Shown here in pieces: positions 50,017-58,197 of a DNA stretch of 58,458 bases. The position numbers and the translations under genes were made by a program. Below the pieces are notes generated by a model, which saw only the letters and a program-made list of their open reading frames with translations, searched no databases and had not been told where the DNA came from. The DNA is from Planctomycetales bacterium (lineage in GTDB: Bacteria > Planctomycetota > Planctomycetia > Planctomycetales > Planctomycetaceae): contig JAPLOA010000005.1 of assembly GCA_026400835.1 (NCBI GenBank), positions 1-58,458 on the forward strand, in the 5' to 3' direction. The first letter of the stretch is position 1. Each line of letters starts with the position of its first letter.

Positions 50017-51620
50017 TGTTTGGTGGCTTTAAGAAATACTGGAAGTATACGTACCGCAGGATGCGGCAAGATGGTGTCCTGACATGGGGTTGGTGGAGAT
50101 CACTCATCCCATTCTGGATGACACCCGCCTTCTACTGGGCGATCATTGCATTTCCATTCCGTTGGTTCTTTGCTGCCTGGCAGGATCGGCGGATGAAGAA
50201 CCTCTTTTGGGGTGTGCCTGCAATTCTGCTTTTAGTACTGGTGGCACTGGCCGTGCATCGGATCCGGCAGTTGCAGGTCAGCGTCGGCAGCACATATTGG
50301 GATTTGGCTCAGGAAGCGATGTTGGTCAAAGACTACGCTCTCGCCGAAATGCTGCTGGATCGGATTCTGCAGGACAACAAGGCCCATGTTGAGGATGCTC
50401 GCTACGGGCTAGCCACAGTTTTCGAAGAAACTGGAAACGCGGAGCGTGCGGAACTGTTGTTTAATGCGTTGGCTCCTGACGATCAGCGTGGTTACCGCGA
50501 TGCTCATCGTCGGCTGGCGATGATTCTCTCAGGCACGGTTAACGAACAAAGCACGGTCGAGCAGATCAATCGGTTGAAGTGGCACTTGGACGCATCGCTC
50601 GATGAGCAGTCGGCACGCATGTGTTTTGCCTGGGGCCGGTATGCGATCGCCACTCGGGATCTGGAAGGCGCCAGAAAATACCTGGAAATTGCCGCCGTCG
50701 AATTTCCGGAGTTGTGGATTACGCTGGGTGAAGTCAATACGCGACTCGGGAACACAGAGCAGGCGTTGTCCAGCTATGAAAAGGCCACAAAGTTTCTTGC
50801 CGGACAGTTGGTATCAAAATCTCAGGATCGGCTCGTGCGAGTCGACTACGCGACAGTCCTGATGCGGCTGGGAAGATTGGACGAGGCGAAGGTCGTGCTT
50901 GAGGAGGGTCTCAAGCGTGATCCGGAGGGGGAGTGGCATCAACTGTTGGCCGCACTCTATGTCAATTACCACGACCTGTTGTCAATTCAGGGGGGGCATC
51001 AGATCAGTGAGTTGCTGGGGCCTATTGCTCAGGCTTTGGATCAGGAACCGAACTTTGGGCCGGCACTCAATCGTCTGATGGCTTATGCCACGGCAAAAGT
51101 GGAAGGAAATGTAGAGCTGAAGAAAGTGCTGGCTCGTGTTGTGGCTGAGGGTAAGCAGCCAGCTTTGGCTCACCTTGCTTTGGGCAACGTCTGCTGGATG
51201 GAAGAAGATAAAGAGGGAGCGATCTTTCACTTCGAACGATCGCTGAGTATTAATTCCAAGTTGGCCGTCGTGATGAATAATCTCGCCTGGTTGGTTTCGC
51301 ATGATGAAAAGAAACCGGATTTCGAGCGTGCTCTGGCGATGATTGATTCCGCACTTGTGGAAGAGCCTGAGAATGGCAGTTTCCTGGATACTCGCGGTAC
51401 CATTTACATGATGATGGACAAGAACAAAGAAGCCCTGGATGACTTGGAAAAGGCTTTGCAGTCAGTAAAAGATGTGGCCGCAGTGCATGCGAAGCTTGCT
51501 ACATTGAATGAGAAGTTGGGTCGAGCAGAGATGGCGGAACAACACAAACTGCTGGAACAGGAAATCAGGGGCGCCGCAGAGAAGCTCAAGGAGGGTGCCG
51601 CTGTGCCCAACCCGCGATGA
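50016..51620 (+). CDS. TPR-repeat membrane protein
   Basis: A 534-residue protein with a basic N-terminus, hydrophobic segments at about 33-52 and 65-83, and then about 430 residues of tetratricopeptide helices, for example YGLATVFEETGNAERAELLF, TLGEVNTRLGNTEQALSSYE and ALGNVCWMEEDKEGAIFHFE, ending with a charged coiled helix. Such proteins stand next to exosortases and EpsI in exopolysaccharide loci (PrsT-like), where they may be scaffolds for export or sorting. The start overlaps the exosortase stop as TAATG, so the two form an operon. Confidence 0.85.
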   Translation: MFGGFKKYWKYTYRRMRQDGVLTWGWWRSLIPFWMTPAFYWAIIAFPFRWFFAAWQDRRMKNLFWGVPAILLLVLVALAVHRIRQLQVSVGSTYWDLAQEAMLVKDYALAEMLLDRILQDNKAHVEDARYGLATVFEETGNAERAELLFNALAPDDQRGYRDAHRRLAMILSGTVNEQSTVEQINRLKWHLDASLDEQSARMCFAWGRYAIATRDLEGARKYLEIAAVEFPELWITLGEVNTRLGNTEQALSSYEKATKFLAGQLVSKSQDRLVRVDYATVLMRLGRLDEAKVVLEEGLKRDPEGEWHQLLAALYVNYHDLLSIQGGHQISELLGPIAQALDQEPNFGPALNRLMAYATAKVEGNVELKKVLARVVAEGKQPALAHLALGNVCWMEEDKEGAIFHFERSLSINSKLAVVMNNLAWLVSHDEKKPDFERALAMIDSALVEEPENGSFLDTRGTIYMMMDKNKEALDDLEKALQSVKDVAAVHAKLATLNEKLGRAEMAEQHKLLEQEIRGAAEKLKEGAAVPNPR

Positions 51621-51819
51621 CAGCGTCCGGGTGGTTGATCATGGTAGGGAAGCGTTATGGGCAAAAAGATGGCCAGTATTTTTTGCCCTCCCATTTTTGT
51701 GCCGAGAACTGCTCACTTCGCACGCTCGGATTCCCGAGCTTGGCCCTGCGGCGGGTTGCTGCTAAAAAATCGCGGAGTCCAAGCATAACGCCCGGCGGCT
51801 CGGCTTGTGTCGGGGCGGT

Positions 51820-51859
51820 AAAAAAAACCTGGGGTACGCCGCAGCGTGGCGACCCCAGG
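51820..51859 (-). terminator. Rho-independent terminator of the - strand PEP-CTERM gene
   Basis: On the - strand CCTGGGGTCGCC and GGCGTACCCCAGG form a strong stem, with a short loop, and are followed by eight T. It lies about 30 bases after the stop codon of the gene that ends at 51889. The strand is decided by the T run. Confidence 0.9.
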
Positions 51860-51888
51860 CCTTGCTGTGAAACCCAGTCTGGGTTGCA

Positions 51889-52671
51889 TCACAGCGAAAG
51901 AGTACGGAAGCGGCGAATCAGGACTGTCGACAGTCCTGTCAGCAGAAGTGCGAAGGTGCCTGGTTCCGGAACGGCAGCGGGTGCTGCGGCGAACGTCGCG
52001 GTGATGGTGAAGTCATCGATTGCCAGACCGTCGTCATTGCCAGTAGCATTAAAGCCCATCCACCGGATCCAGAGCGTATTGCCTGTCGTTAAATTCAGGC
52101 TCGTGATGCTGCCCGATCGGTCCGACTGATTTGATCCCAGGTTTCCGTTGATGGCTCCTACGACTCCCGTGGTGATCGGGCTTAGAAAATTCAGGCTGCT
52201 GACTGAGGTCCAGGATCCGGTCGTCAGGCTGGACGCATTGAGACTGTACTGAAAGTTCAGACGATCGGTTCTGGCTGCTCCGTTATTTCCAATTCGCCAT
52301 TGCTCCCCCGTGTATTCGATCGACACGGATTGAATTGCGGTCGATCCATCGTTTTCAAACTGAGCACCGAAAGTGGATGCGAACGTGAGCGTCGTCAGTT
52401 CTCCGAATGCTCGGTCGGTGTTTGTGCCTGTCCCAAAGCTGTACGTGTCGCCCACGTTGCTGCTGCCAGTTCCGGCCGCGTAGAGTCCACTCAGGCCGTT
52501 CTCGACAAATGACCAGCCAACAGGAGTTGCGCTGCTGGTTCCGGACGCTGCCAACGAATCGAAGTTCTGTGAATAACCGGGCGTGCCGTTGGAGAGCGTG
52601 ATCACAGCGGCCGGTGCATTGCAAGCACCCACGGAGACAAAAAGAAGAACTACGAGCAGGTGTTTTGCCAT
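51889..52671 (-). CDS. PEP-CTERM sorting-domain protein
   Basis: A 260-residue secreted protein on the opposite strand. It has a signal peptide (MAKHLLVVLLFVSVGACNAPAA), a beta-rich domain with GYSQNFDSLAASGTSSATP, WSFVENGLSGLYAAGTGSSN and an IDDFTITATF strand near the end, as in jelly-roll proteins of exported PEP-CTERM families, and the sorting signal VPEPGTFALLLTGLSTVLIR followed by RFR. The ATG at 52671 has GGGG upstream; a TTG five codons earlier is weaker. It is convergent with the exosortase operon. Confidence 0.9.
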   Translation of the reverse strand: MAKHLLVVLLFVSVGACNAPAAVITLSNGTPGYSQNFDSLAASGTSSATPVGWSFVENGLSGLYAAGTGSSNVGDTYSFGTGTNTDRAFGELTTLTFASTFGAQFENDGSTAIQSVSIEYTGEQWRIGNNGAARTDRLNFQYSLNASSLTTGSWTSVSSLNFLSPITTGVVGAINGNLGSNQSDRSGSITSLNLTTGNTLWIRWMGFNATGNDDGLAIDDFTITATFAAAPAAVPEPGTFALLLTGLSTVLIRRFRTLSL

Positions 52672-53006
52672 GCGTTGATACCCCAAGTTGTGTCGTCCTG
52701 GGTGTGAGGAAAAGCAGCACCTTTGTATCAGGCAAATTCAAGAGGATTCAACCTCAAGCAGAGAATTCCTAAGATATCTAAAGACTTCGCATGATACGTA
52801 AACATATGAATACACATGTGTTGTCGATTTCAAGGCGAAGACGTTTATTTGTGGCATCCTTGTGCATGGAGACCGACTGGCGGGCAGCCCCCTGCGGCCA
52901 TGGTTTGGCTTTCAGAGACGCTGTGCTGTTCCCGTGAAAATCCGTGTTTTCTGTGGTTCGCGTTGCGATTGGCGAAGATCTGTTTCAGACAGGAACGCTG
53001 AAATCC

Positions 53007-53203
53007 GTTCACCACAGAGGTCACAGAGAGCGCGGAGGGGAATCGCAAAGTGCTGCTCGAGAAAGGTCTGAACGCAGAGGCCGCAGAGGGACGCAGAGAG
53101 TCAAATGTCCAGTCGTCACCTCGTTGTGCTTTCCTTGGCGTCCCTCAGTGACCTCTGCGTTCAGAAACTCAGTGTTTGTTCTGTGATCTCTGTGGTGAAA
53201 CCT
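53007..53203. repeat. Mirrored CACAGAGG/CCTCTGTG repeats
   Basis: Left: TTCACCACAGAGGTCACAGA and GAACGCAGAGGCCGCAGAGG. Right: the reverse complement types, GTCCCTCAGTGACCTCTGCG and TGTGATCTCTGTGGTGAAAC. Together they form an imperfect inverted repeat about 197 bp long with the same mirrored layout as the heptamer arrays but an unrelated word. Confidence 0.8.
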
Positions 53204-53336
53204 GCGATTCACGTGGCAAGCGTGTGGGACTCGGTTGATCGCCCCTTGGGAGAGTGTCTGGAAATTGTGGAATCCTTGGAGGGAATCACTTTTCAAAGGG
53301 CTTGGGGCATGTCAAGAATACCGTGGGTTCAGAAAT

Positions 53337-53417
53337 GAGAAAAGGGGTCAGGAACCAATAGCCAAATGGCCCGAAGGGTGCTGTGCACTATTGGTTCCTG
53401 ACCCCTTTTCTGAGCCC
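53337..53417. repeat. Large palindrome copy 4 of 5
   Basis: GAGAAAAGGGGTCAGGAACC on the left, where the outermost bases differ from the GGCTCAG of other copies, and a complete right arm ending TTTTCTGAGCCC. The centre has CCGAAGGGTGCTGTGCA. Confidence 0.95.
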
Positions 53418-53506
53418 AGGGCGTTTTTAAGCTGTGTGACTAAGTCGAGGGGCCAACCGACTTGGTCGTCTGTCATTGTCAATTCTGGAATACTGGACGA
53501 TCACTT

Positions 53507-54649
53507 ATGCAGACGCGAAATGTTGGCATGCGGCGAGTTGCTCCCCGCTCGGGATTTACACTCATTGAGTTGCTCGTGGTGATCTCCATCATCGCCACGC
53601 TGATGGCCTTGATCCTCCCCGCGATCCAGCAAGCCCGCGAAGCCGCCAGAAGAACTCAGTGCCAGAATAATTTGAAGAACATTACCTTGGCTGCGATTAG
53701 TTTTGCGGAGTCCCGAAGAGGTGTGTTGCCGGCGTCTGGGACGTACCCTCTTGGCGGAATGTTTGGTTCGTTGCGGGCTAGTCACAGTTGGGTTGTTGAC
53801 TTGCTACCTGCTTTAGATCAGCAGGCAATCTATGAGCGTTGGAATTTTCAATTTGCTTATGATCAGGGCAGCAACCGTCCACTGTCACTCTACAGTATTC
53901 CTGTCCTCGCTTGTCCAAATGATGATTCAGCCGTTGGCGTCGACGGTGGGTTAACCTATGTTGCCAATTGTGGTGTTGGCGATGCTGACATTGATCTGAA
54001 GAATCTTACGCCGACGACTGCTGCCGACTTCGGGCATTCTTTTGCGGTGGAGCCGCTTGGGTGGGCAGATGGTGGAACTGCTGCCTCAAATGCGAATTCC
54101 GAAGTAGCTAAGAACACTGGGGTATTCTGGTCCAGTATCGCGAGAAATGTTCAGGTAAATTCGACAGCTCCACTTGTAGATACTGCAACAGCGAACGCTA
54201 GTTCGAATATTGGCAGAATCTACGATGGAGCAGGAAACACCATCATGTTCACAGAGAACGTAAATGCGGGTAAGGATATTGTGAGCGGCGGTGCAACATG
54301 GGCAAATCCGTCAACGCGAAGTTGCGGGTTCATCTTTGGTGTCAACTCAGGCACTCCGGCGACCTTCGGTCAACTTCAGAACATCCCGTTCAGCCCACCG
54401 GTAGCAAACAGTTTGAGCGCGAATCGCTTTATCAATCAGGAAAAGAACGGGGTCGACGGGGCTGCTCCTTACCCGAATAGTCGTCATATCGGATTGGTTG
54501 TTGCGTCGTTCTGTGACGGAACGGTCAAGACTTTGAGTGAGAATATGGATCGGGGCGTGTACGTTCGTCTCATCACACCGGGCGGTGCTCGACCCCGTTC
54601 GATCGCGGGGTTTGTGCCAGAATCCCCGCTCGGTGGAAACGAGTTTTAG
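53507..54649 (+). CDS. DUF1559 prepilin-like protein
   Basis: A 380-residue protein of the large planctomycete DUF1559 family. The N-terminus has the type IV prepilin cleavage and methylation site, RSGFTLIELLVVISIIATLM, cut after G by a prepilin peptidase. Next come the family blocks LLPAIQQAREAARRTQCQNN and DLLPALDQQAIYERW (DUF1559 core). The C-terminus holds RHIGLVVASFCDGTVKTLSE, the H-X9-D-G ending typical of the family, where H and D-G are exactly nine residues apart. Members are secreted and cell-surface associated; the role is unknown. The ATG at 53507 is preferred over an in-frame TTG at 53462. Confidence 0.9.
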   Translation: MQTRNVGMRRVAPRSGFTLIELLVVISIIATLMALILPAIQQAREAARRTQCQNNLKNITLAAISFAESRRGVLPASGTYPLGGMFGSLRASHSWVVDLLPALDQQAIYERWNFQFAYDQGSNRPLSLYSIPVLACPNDDSAVGVDGGLTYVANCGVGDADIDLKNLTPTTAADFGHSFAVEPLGWADGGTAASNANSEVAKNTGVFWSSIARNVQVNSTAPLVDTATANASSNIGRIYDGAGNTIMFTENVNAGKDIVSGGATWANPSTRSCGFIFGVNSGTPATFGQLQNIPFSPPVANSLSANRFINQEKNGVDGAAPYPNSRHIGLVVASFCDGTVKTLSENMDRGVYVRLITPGGARPRSIAGFVPESPLGGNEF

Positions 54650-54846
54650 TCCTTAAAACGTCGATTCTTTGTTCAGATGAAGAGCTTCCTGTTGCTCTTT
54701 TGTTCAGTGCTTCTTGATGCCGAAAAAAATTGGGAAAAATGATACTAATAGAACTCCTATTGATTCTCTTTGCTAGCTTAGAGCGTTAACTTGGGGCGAG
54801 TTTACGGGTTGCATTGAATGTGACGCTGTCTTTTGGGGGGGCGATT

Positions 54847-55413
54847 ATGCATAGGTGGGTTTGGCTTGTTGTGATGTTGGTTATTTCTCAGGCGGGTAAG
54901 TCCGACGCCGCAGTCATCGATTTTGATGGTGCCCCTGTGACTACTCCGTTGGTCTATGGTGATTTTACCTTTAGTGCGACGACGCCTGCTTCGGCTGGTA
55001 GGACTCTTGCGGGAAACGTAACAGGGAATAACGGAACGAATGCGTTTGCTTTTTCTGCAGGAAACACCGTTACAGTGACCTACACAGGGCTTGGTACGTT
55101 CACATTAAACAGTTTGGCCTTGGGACGCACGACTTCTTCAGTCTCAGATCCGACATTCACGATTACTGGTTCTGGTCCCGGCGTTAACTTTGGACCTTTT
55201 GCTACACTTACTCCAACAGCGTTTGGCGCGACATTCTCTAACATTACGAGCTTGGTGATCGCGGCCACGCAAGAGGCTGCTTTTGATAATTTCGATTACA
55301 CGATAAACGGAGCAGCAGCAGTTCCAGAACCGGCCTCTGCGGCGTTTCTTGGGTTGGGCTCATTGGCGTTGGTTGTTAGACGTCTTCGTCGTCGAAACTC
55401 GGTCGTTGCCTGA
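54847..55413 (+). CDS. PEP-CTERM sorting-domain protein
   Basis: A 188-residue secreted protein: signal peptide (WVWLVVMLVISQAGKSDAA), a short beta-rich domain (VIDFDGAPVTTPLVYGDFTF and later AAFDNFDYTI, the usual last strand) and the sorting signal VPEPASAAFLGLGSLALVV followed by RRLRRR. The ATG at 54847 has seven G six to twelve bases upstream, a strong ribosome-binding site; an in-frame TTG at 54814 would precede it. A perfect terminator follows. Confidence 0.9.
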   Translation: MHRWVWLVVMLVISQAGKSDAAVIDFDGAPVTTPLVYGDFTFSATTPASAGRTLAGNVTGNNGTNAFAFSAGNTVTVTYTGLGTFTLNSLALGRTTSSVSDPTFTITGSGPGVNFGPFATLTPTAFGATFSNITSLVIAATQEAAFDNFDYTINGAAAVPEPASAAFLGLGSLALVVRRLRRRNSVVA

Positions 55414-55446
55414 ACTCGTAAACTGGGTCGGGTTAGAATGATCTCC

Positions 55447-55477
55447 AGAGGACTGCTTTTGCAGTCCTCTTTTTTTA
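55447..55477 (+). terminator. Rho-independent terminator
   Basis: AGAGGACTGC-TTTT-GCAGTCCTCT is a perfect 10-bp stem followed by T7. It lies 33 bases after the PEP-CTERM stop. Confidence 0.92.
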
Positions 55478-55618
55478 CGCGCTGAGCGTTTCTTCCAGCT
55501 CAATTCACGGGGACGTGTGGTTGGCTTATTTGGCTGGTCGCGGCCAAAGCGCGTAACGCACAATCCGCTGTGATTTGGCCCCTACCCAACATCCTCGACA
55601 TTTGCGACAAGGTCGAGT

Positions 55619-55694
55619 GGACCACGAAGTACACGAATAGTCGAAGTGCTTCAGCGTGAGTTCGATGTGATTCTTTCGTGGCTTTCGTGGTTTC
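55619..55694. repeat. Mirrored CCACGAA/TTCGTGG repeats
   Basis: GGACCACGAAGTACACGAAT on the left and ATTCTTTCGTGGCTTTCGTG on the right are reverse complements with a few mismatches, separated by about 30 bases. A third repeat family with the mirrored layout. Confidence 0.75.
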
Positions 55695-55960
55695 AAAAAG
55701 ACACTGGCCCAACTTCCCCTGGGCAATTCTCAAAGTAGCCGTCTCGCTCCGTCGAGACGAGTCCTTGCAGACAGCCCATCGCTGAAGAAACTCCGAGCCA
55801 TTCCCGTTGATAGCCTGCGTTGACGCCGCGGTGAAACGCATCGATCTTCCCCGGAGTCCGAAAACTGCGGTGCCTCGTTGCTATACCGGGTCGTGCAAAC
55901 GATTTTGCGTAGAGCCGCACAATTTGCCTTGAATGGCAGCACAAAAAAACTTGTGGAATG

Positions 55961-56073
55961 CCGGCGAGCGGTATAGCGTCAGCTATCCGTGTCTCTGCGA
56001 TTTCTCGCGATGGTCAAGTTATAGAAAACAGATGGGGACTGACACGGAGGGCTGACGCCCAACCGCTCGCCGG
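55961..56073. repeat. Palindromic repeat (CCGGCGAGCGG...CCGCTCGCCGG)
   Basis: CCGGCGAGCGGTATAGCGTC and its complement ending CAACCGCTCGCCGG, extended inward by TCCGTGTC/GACACGGA, pair over about 30 bases around a 48-base loop. Confidence 0.75.
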
Positions 56074-56228
56074 TTCAGCTAATCAGGGGTGGCGTTCATC
56101 CATGTTTTTGAACGTAGCAACACATTGCTTTCGCCGTTTCACGGCTTAATGTTCATTTTCAAACGTCTTCCCCAGGCTAAAGCCTGGGGCTACCTGCTGC
56201 CGCCTCTCCGAGGCAAAATCAGAGCGAA

Positions 56229-56311
56229 GGCTCAGAAAAGGGGTCGGGAACCAATAGCCAAATGGCCCGCAGGGTGCTGCGCACTATTGGTTCCTGACCC
56301 CTTTTCTGAGC
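56229..56311. repeat. Large palindrome copy 5 of 5
   Basis: GGCTCAGAAAAGGGGTCGGG plus AACCAATAG on the left, one base different from copy 1, and a perfect right arm. Its centre is identical to copy 1 as far as I can align it by eye. It lies 30 bp from the stop of the NusG-like gene. Confidence 0.95.
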
Positions 56312-56341
56312 ACCATTCCTTGTTCGATGATTGACAGAGCC

Positions 56342-56896
56342 CTACAGCAACTCCACGTCAGCTTCATCCACCAGCACAGAAGCACCTTGCTGCATGAAGT
56401 TGACGATGACGGTCAGGCGATGCTGCGAGTGGACTTTGGAGATGGTGCCACGTAGTCCAGCCATGGCCCCTGTCTTCACGATGGCCGCACGCCCCAGCAG
56501 CGGCTTCGGCTCGGGCTGAACATCGTTGCCTTTCTCCAGCACAAGACGGATGCGTTTCAGGTCTTCAAGCAACTGCTCAGACTCTGTCACTGGCAGACAG
56601 CGGGATATACATCCGGTTGAGACGGCATTGTGTCGAGCGATCTCGTCACCACGCATGAAGACATAGCCAGTAAACAGTGGCATGTAGCTGGTGCGAATTC
56701 TTCCTTGCGGCGATCGTTTTCTTTGCTGCACCATGGGGCCGTAATGGGCAATCTCCAATGGTCGGAGTTTTCGCATAAACTCCTTCTCATGGCGTGCCAA
56801 CGTGTACATGGCAAACCACGATTCATCGATCCCCGCTGCTGGATCATCCAGCAGGGTTTCAGGGAACATATCGGGTTCTTTGGCAAGGATGGGCAT
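56342..56896 (-). CDS. NusG/RfaH-family transcription antiterminator
   Basis: A 184-residue protein. WFAMYTLARHEKEFMRKL at 27-44 starts the NGN domain, which binds RNA polymerase; YMPLFTGYVFMRGD is a typical NGN strand pair; GRAAIVKTGAMAGLRGTISK near 135-154 is the KOW motif. Specialised NusG paralogues (RfaH, LoaP, UpxY) help polymerase read through long operons such as polysaccharide loci, and this one lies beside such a cluster. It is on the - strand and upstream, in its own direction, stands a heptamer array of TGACAAC polarity, as for the + strand genes. Its targets are inferred only. Confidence 0.85.
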   Translation of the reverse strand: MPILAKEPDMFPETLLDDPAAGIDESWFAMYTLARHEKEFMRKLRPLEIAHYGPMVQQRKRSPQGRIRTSYMPLFTGYVFMRGDEIARHNAVSTGCISRCLPVTESEQLLEDLKRIRLVLEKGNDVQPEPKPLLGRAAIVKTGAMAGLRGTISKVHSQHRLTVIVNFMQQGASVLVDEADVELL

Positions 56897-56901
56897 TTTT
56901 T

Positions 56902-56952
56902 AGTGGCTAGTTGTCAGTTGTCAGTTGTCAGGTGTCAGGTGTCAGGTGTCAG
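56902..56952. repeat. Heptamer array upstream of the NusG-like gene
   Basis: AGTTGTC and AGGTGTC units on the + strand; on the - strand they read TGACACC and TGACAAC toward the gene start. The polarity rule therefore holds for a gene on the other strand. The array ends about 6 bp before the ATG. Confidence 0.9.
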
Positions 56953-57333
56953 AGAGCTAAGGAGCAGTCCCGAAATAACATCCGGTTTTTAATGTGGCGA
57001 AAAATCACAACCCGACACGTCAGTGAGGGATAAAAGTTGGTTCGTTTTTCAACAACAATCCCTCGCTGACGCAGCGGGTTTGGATTAAATCAACAGGCTG
57101 GTAAACCCGGTGGGGAACGAAACTTCGCTTGCTTGAAGGCTAGCACGAAACTGACGACTCTAACGGTTAAGAAGACATGGGGACGGTAGCAAGTTTCGGT
57201 CGCTTTTCGTTAACTTCTCGCGTCCTTTGAAACGAACTGTTACGCTCATCGGCTGATGGACGAAATTGGCTGAACACGAAACATGGTGTGCAGCCATCTT
57301 CCTTTTTGATTCGGTCCTTTTTGCTGGTGTCGA
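56953..57333. other. Divergent intergenic region
   Basis: Contains the palindrome at 57009-57080 and a GGGGACGGTAGCAAG word at 57179-57193 that resembles the ops element of RfaH-controlled operons. It must hold the promoters for the NusG-like gene and for the reductase gene at 57334; I could not place either with confidence. Confidence 0.5.
57009..57080. repeat. Palindromic repeat (AACCCGACACGTCAG...CGCAGCGGGTT)
   Basis: AACCCGACACGTCAGTGAGG pairs with CCCTCGCTGACGCAGCGGGTT over about 23 bases with a few mismatches around a 26-base loop. REP-like and non-coding. Confidence 0.75.
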
Positions 57334-58197
57334 ATGATTCTGCTTCTTGGAGGTAACGGCTACGTCGGAAGTGCCATTCAGAAAAATCTGACTGGGCGAG
57401 GCTTGCCGTTTACCGTGGCTTCGAGAGCTTCTTCCGATTATTCCAGTCTCCCTGTGCTGGTCAAGATGTTGCGTGAGTTGCGGCCGGAGTTCCTGATCAA
57501 CGCAGCTGGCTATACGGGCAAGCCCAACGTCGACGCCTGTGAAATTCATCGCACCGAATGTCTCGATGGAAACGCTGTTCTTCCGGGAGTGATTCGGGAA
57601 GCCTGCGAGCAGACTCAAACTCCCTGGGGGCATGTTTCTTCAGGTTGCATTTTCACGGGTGCCAAAGCTGATGGAAGCGGCTTTAAAGAGAGTGATGCTC
57701 CCAACTTTTCTTTCCGCCAGGACAATTGCAGCTTCTATTCGGGGTGCAAGGCTCTCGGGGAAGAGGTTCTAAGCGGTGCCGAGAACTGCTTTATCTGGCG
57801 ATTGCGGATTCCGTTCAACAACATCAACAGCGCACGTAATTACATCAGCAAAATGATGCGTTATGATCGACTGCTGATGGCGACCAACAGTCTTTCGCAA
57901 CTGGATGAGTTTGCCGATGCCTGCGTGGCCAGTTGGACTCAGCGAGTTCCGTTCGGAACTTACAACCTGACGAATCCCGGCAGCGTGACGACTCGCGATG
58001 TCGTGCGATTGATCCAGAAGCATGGATTGTCGAATCGGGATTTTCAGTTCTTTGAGTCTGACGATCAGTTTATGAAGCTTGCTGCGAAGACTCCTCGTTC
58101 CAACTGCGTGCTGGACAGTACCAAAGCCATCGCCGCCGGCTTGCCGCTCAGCCCCATCGAAGACGCGCTTGAGAGTGCGATGAAGCACTGGATCTAA
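57334..58197 (+). CDS. RmlD-like sugar-nucleotide reductase
   Basis: A 287-residue SDR protein. MILLLGGNGYVGSAIQKNL is the NAD(P)-binding motif, FLINAAGYTGKPNVDACEIH is the block typical of 4-reductase domains of the RmlD and plant NRS/ER (dTDP- or UDP-rhamnose 3,5-epimerase/4-reductase) kind, YSGCKALGEEVL carries the Y-x3-K pair and WRLRIPFNN follows. It may make a deoxy sugar nucleotide for the cluster, with the matching dehydratase outside this window. The gene's last codons are duplicated in the following repeat. Confidence 0.8.
   Translation: MILLLGGNGYVGSAIQKNLTGRGLPFTVASRASSDYSSLPVLVKMLRELRPEFLINAAGYTGKPNVDACEIHRTECLDGNAVLPGVIREACEQTQTPWGHVSSGCIFTGAKADGSGFKESDAPNFSFRQDNCSFYSGCKALGEEVLSGAENCFIWRLRIPFNNINSARNYISKMMRYDRLLMATNSLSQLDEFADACVASWTQRVPFGTYNLTNPGSVTTRDVVRLIQKHGLSNRDFQFFESDDQFMKLAAKTPRSNCVLDSTKAIAAGLPLSPIEDALESAMKHWI

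Larger units (their letters stand above)
52687..53506. other. Intergenic region with inverted repeats, 820 bp
   Basis: It contains the mirrored CACAGAGG repeats (53007-53203) and the fourth large palindrome (53337-53417). Several short frames, up to 90 codons, run through the repeats on both strands and have no recognised motif. The promoter of the - strand PEP-CTERM gene must be near 52680-52800, but I cannot place it. Confidence 0.6.
55478..56341. other. Intergenic region with four repeat types, 864 bp
   Basis: It holds the CCACGAA mirrored repeat (55619), a GCCGGCGAGCGG palindrome (55961), a small CCCCAGGC/GCCTGGGG hairpin (56173-56192) and the fifth large palindrome (56229). Frames of up to 113 codons on the - strand run through repeats and have no motif, so I call no gene. 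Confidence 0.6.

Noticed and set aside
51617-52129. + strand frame of 170 codons opposite the PEP-CTERM gene
   Set aside because: It is the antisense shadow of the gene at 51889-52671 and crosses that gene's terminator.
55500-55944. - strand frames of 66 to 113 codons
   Set aside because: They run through the CCACGAA repeat and lack similarity or start signals.
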